From Bacteroidota bacterium (lineage in GTDB: Bacteria > Bacteroidota > Bacteroidia > Flavobacteriales_D > Crocinitomicaceae), in NCBI GenBank assembly GCA_024280195.1, contig JAJRQP010000058.1, forward strand, positions 1 to 8,343: 8,343 nucleotides of DNA. The letters are read 5' to 3'. Positions 6,270 to 8,343 of the stretch are shown here, piece by piece. A model generated the notes under the pieces. That model saw only the letters and a list, made by a program, of their open reading frames with translations. It ran no database searches and was not told where the DNA came from. Position numbers and translations under genes: made by a program. Each line of letters starts with the position of its first letter. Within the stretch, counting starts at the first letter, position 1.

Positions 6270-7537
6270 TACAATTGAATTCTAATTGAACGACCTTCCT
6301 GAACAAAAACATAAACGCCTGATTTATAGGTTGTTTTGTCAATTTTAAATTTCTTTGCTCGTTTCCATTCTTGAAGAATTCTACCTGAAGAATCGACTAA
6401 CTTTGCCGATGATTTCTCATTTGATTCGATGATGATTTTATCTGCAAAGGTTTTTACAACAAAATTATCGAGCTCGTTCTCTAGCAAATTAACGCTTTGA
6501 TTTTCTAGTAAAAAAGTTCGGTTGCTAACAGTCTGCGTACTATCCATTCCACCGCAAATTATCCAGCGATTATTGGATAATTTAGCAATCCCCCGTAAAT
6601 CCATAACGCCATAAGGTTGCGTAATCTCATCCGAATATTGCCGACTTACATTGTTAAAATGAAGAATTCTAGCAGAGGGAGCAACACCCCCTGAACCGTT
6701 GTAGGCTATTCCGTTAAAATTATAAGAAACAGAAGAACCTCCCACCCAAAATATGGTATTATTGATACCTGAACAAGCAGCACGATAACTAGGCAATCCT
6801 GGAGCATTTCCCATTAAACTCCAAGTAATATCTGTAGGGTCTAATGGATTAATGTATCCTTTTCGCATGTATCTTCGAGCAGCAAAAGCACCTCCGTCAG
6901 CCCCCCCAAAGTAATACAATGTATCGCCGAGAATATATCCCGAAGTTCCGAAGGATGTGTAAGAAAGGTTATTTGGAGTGAACGTTCCCAATTGCCAAGA
7001 ATCATTAGACGGGTCATAAATCTGAACATCTGGCTTGTTTCCATTGTTGCTCCATCCCGTCACCACAAAAATCAAACTGTCTTTATAGACACATTGCACA
7101 TGATCATCAATTGCTAAAGGAATTGAAGCTCCATCTGCCTCAAACACATCCGTTGTTGGGTTATAAACATGTACTTTATTCGAACTAATTTCCGAAGAAT
7201 TTGACAGTACGTGATAACCTCCAAGAATGTAAATTTTGCCATTCACAAAAGAAGCAGCTTTGGCAATTTTCCCTGAGGCATCTGGCAGAGAAGCTATTTC
7301 TGTCCAAGAATCCGTTGCTACATTATATTTAAAAGAACGTTGGTGAATTCCAGAATAGATTTTGGTGGTATCAATCCCTCCAAAGGAATAAACGAATTCA
7401 TTTCCGTTTACAATGGCCTCACAAACGGCGTTGTTTGAAGTTCTGAAAGGCATCGTATCCAACTCCGTCCATTGCCATTGAGCAATCGATGAGTTTGCAA
7501 TAAATAACAGTGTAATTATTCTAACAAAATTCAACAT
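6269..7537 (-). CDS. Secreted six-blade Kelch protein with C-terminal T9SS-type sorting domain
   Basis: Residues 1-19 form a signal peptide (hydrophobic RIITLLFIANSS, likely cut after SSIA before Gln20). Six repeats follow with the Kelch pattern of hydrophobic residues, a double glycine and later Tyr/Trp, seen at Gly53-54, Gly106-107, Thr160-Gly161, Gly211-212, Gly266-267 and Gly329-330, consistent with a six-bladed beta-propeller. Motifs such as VHVYNPTTD and VQIYDPSNDSW are typical blade edges. The last ~65 residues (KIIIESNEKSSAKLVDSSGR to the end) resemble a type A T9SS sorting domain, with KSGVYVFVQEGRSIRI as its final strand pair. The protein is probably exported and released or surface-anchored; the ligand is unknown. 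The start overlaps the DUF2797 gene by 17 bp and the stop overlaps trmB. A secreted protein between two cytoplasmic housekeeping genes is unusual. Confidence 0.9.
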   Translation of the reverse strand: MLNFVRIITLLFIANSSIAQWQWTELDTMPFRTSNNAVCEAIVNGNEFVYSFGGIDTTKIYSGIHQRSFKYNVATDSWTEIASLPDASGKIAKAASFVNGKIYILGGYHVLSNSSEISSNKVHVYNPTTDVFEADGASIPLAIDDHVQCVYKDSLIFVVTGWSNNGNKPDVQIYDPSNDSWQLGTFTPNNLSYTSFGTSGYILGDTLYYFGGADGGAFAARRYMRKGYINPLDPTDITWSLMGNAPGLPSYRAACSGINNTIFWVGGSSVSYNFNGIAYNGSGGVAPSARILHFNNVSRQYSDEITQPYGVMDLRGIAKLSNNRWIICGGMDSTQTVSNRTFLLENQSVNLLENELDNFVVKTFADKIIIESNEKSSAKLVDSSGRILQEWKRAKKFKIDKTTYKSGVYVFVQEGRSIRIQL

Positions 7538-8309
7538 GATAACTTGTGTGTTTTCTAATATTTAAGACCTCTCCATTCTCAAAGAATAAATACTGTCCTT
7601 TTATTCCCATTAATTTCCCTTCAATGATTGGCGTTTTATCAAAGGAACGACTTTTTACTTTCTCTGGAAACTCTAAAACGGGATAATTAATTTCTATAAT
7701 CTCATCATTCTCGGAGAATAACTCCATAATATCCGCAGGAAGATGTTCTTCCAATGCCCATTTCTCATCTTCTAAATCAATGGTTTCATCTATGTCGTTT
7801 TGCAACATTTTTCTCCAATTGGTTTTGTCTGTGAAGAATTCTTTCAGGGCAACCTCTACTCTACCCGCTTCGTAACGATTTGGTGTTTCAGCTAGACGAA
7901 TTGCTGCACTCGCTCCTTGATCAATCCAACGAACTGGAATTTGGTCTCCTCGTGTAATACCAACCTTCACTGCACTCGATTTTGCCAAATAAACAATGTG
8001 CGGTTTGTTGTGATGCTTCTCTTCCCATTCAGGATCACGACCTTCTCCAAGATGTGCACGACATAATTCTGGTCGGAGAATACATTCTGCAGATTCAGGA
8101 GCATTGATAAAACAACTGTAGCAGAAGCCTTGTCCAAAAGATTTCTTCGTTATTTTTTTGCAAGCAGAACAGTTAATAATTCCATTCCATTCTAGGCGAA
8201 TTTCTTTTCCGATGTAATCATTCATGCAAATATCTTCCGACAAATTGAGTGTATATCTCACTTCGTCTTCTAATTGAACGGTCATTTTACGAATGTTCCC
8301 AGCAATCAT
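7521..8309 (-). CDS. DUF2797 family protein with zinc-finger and GIY-YIG-like region
   Basis: I recognise the family DUF2797 from its pattern: an LRKM-like start (NIRKM, 5-9), a cysteine-rich part, PHIVYLA (103-109), KVGITR (115-120), RWIDQGA (127-133), PNRYEAGRVE (143-152) and DKTNWRKML (161-169). Cys47, Cys50, Cys63 and Cys66 form two CxxC pairs suited to zinc; Cys76, Cys83 and His86 might add a second site. The spacing of VYLA, KVGIT, Arg127 and Glu152 recalls GIY-YIG domains of the T5orf172 type, so a nucleic-acid role is possible, but this is inference and no activity is established here. The length of 262 aa fits the family. An in-frame TGA lies eight codons upstream, so ATG at 8309 is the first start. 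It heads the visible operon with the Kelch gene and trmB, and probably follows another gene. Confidence 0.88.
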   Translation of the reverse strand: MIAGNIRKMTVQLEDEVRYTLNLSEDICMNDYIGKEIRLEWNGIINCSACKKITKKSFGQGFCYSCFINAPESAECILRPELCRAHLGEGRDPEWEEKHHNKPHIVYLAKSSAVKVGITRGDQIPVRWIDQGASAAIRLAETPNRYEAGRVEVALKEFFTDKTNWRKMLQNDIDETIDLEDEKWALEEHLPADIMELFSENDEIIEINYPVLEFPEKVKSRSFDKTPIIEGKLMGIKGQYLFFENGEVLNIRKHTSYHVEFC

Positions 8310-8310
8310 A

Positions 8311-8343
8311 TTAATCCTTTGGTAAAATGTTCATTTTATCAGC
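8311..8343 (-). CDS. Possible 3' end of an upstream operon gene (partial)
   Basis: On the minus strand the frame entering at the right edge reads ADKMNILPKD and stops with TAA at 8311-8313, one base before the DUF2797 ATG. The close junction is what a co-transcribed upstream gene would leave. Ten residues are too few to name it or to exclude chance. Confidence 0.3.
   Translation of the reverse strand, partial: ADKMNILPKD

Overview
The window reads as chromosomal DNA of a Bacteroidota bacterium, most likely in Flavobacteriales. The family is not certain; the style of the secreted proteins resembles Crocinitomicaceae-type genomes. The grounds are AT-rich DNA with AT-biased codons, two secreted proteins ending in what look like type IX secretion (T9SS) sorting domains, TAnnTTTG-type promoter boxes instead of sigma-70 boxes, few Shine-Dalgarno sites, and Bacteroidota-style ClpP, ClpX, TrmB and DUF2797 proteins. 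No tRNA, rRNA, CRISPR array, transposon or phage gene is visible.

Left part (1-2332): the C-terminal part of a large secreted surface protein (lamin-tail-like domain plus T9SS-type tail) runs rightward off the left edge. It meets a convergent leftward GT-B-like glycosyltransferase gene. Both share one bidirectional terminator hairpin, and the glycosyltransferase stop codon lies inside its stem. A heptad A-rich repeat lies between the glycosyltransferase and clpP and creates a spurious hydrophobic N-terminal extension of the glycosyltransferase frame.

Middle (2333-4356): clpP and clpX encode the ClpXP protease, with a complete catalytic triad, zinc-binding domain, AAA+ motifs and the IGF docking tripeptide. 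The 72-bp gap between them holds a good Bacteroidota-type promoter followed directly by an intrinsic-terminator-like hairpin, so clpX seems to have an attenuator-like leader. A strong terminator follows clpX.

Accessory gene (4357-5592): a class II Fic AMP-transferase (DUF4172 + Fic + winged helix) with its inhibitory motif intact. Its upstream region carries four copies of a GCGGTGAA-like half-site: two form a perfect 11-bp inverted repeat over a promoter-like box, and one contains the GTG start codon. This looks like an operator array, possibly for self-repression through the winged helix. It is the most interesting signal in the window.

Right part (8343-5601, leftward): a tight operon of a possible upstream gene end, a DUF2797 zinc-finger/GIY-YIG-like protein, a secreted six-blade Kelch protein with a T9SS-type tail, and trmB (tRNA m7G46 methyltransferase). 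Genes overlap by 17 bp and by a TAATG junction. trmB converges on the fic gene with only 8 bp between stops and no terminator visible. I found no wholly new multi-gene system; the novelty lies in the regulatory architecture and a few uncharacterised domains.
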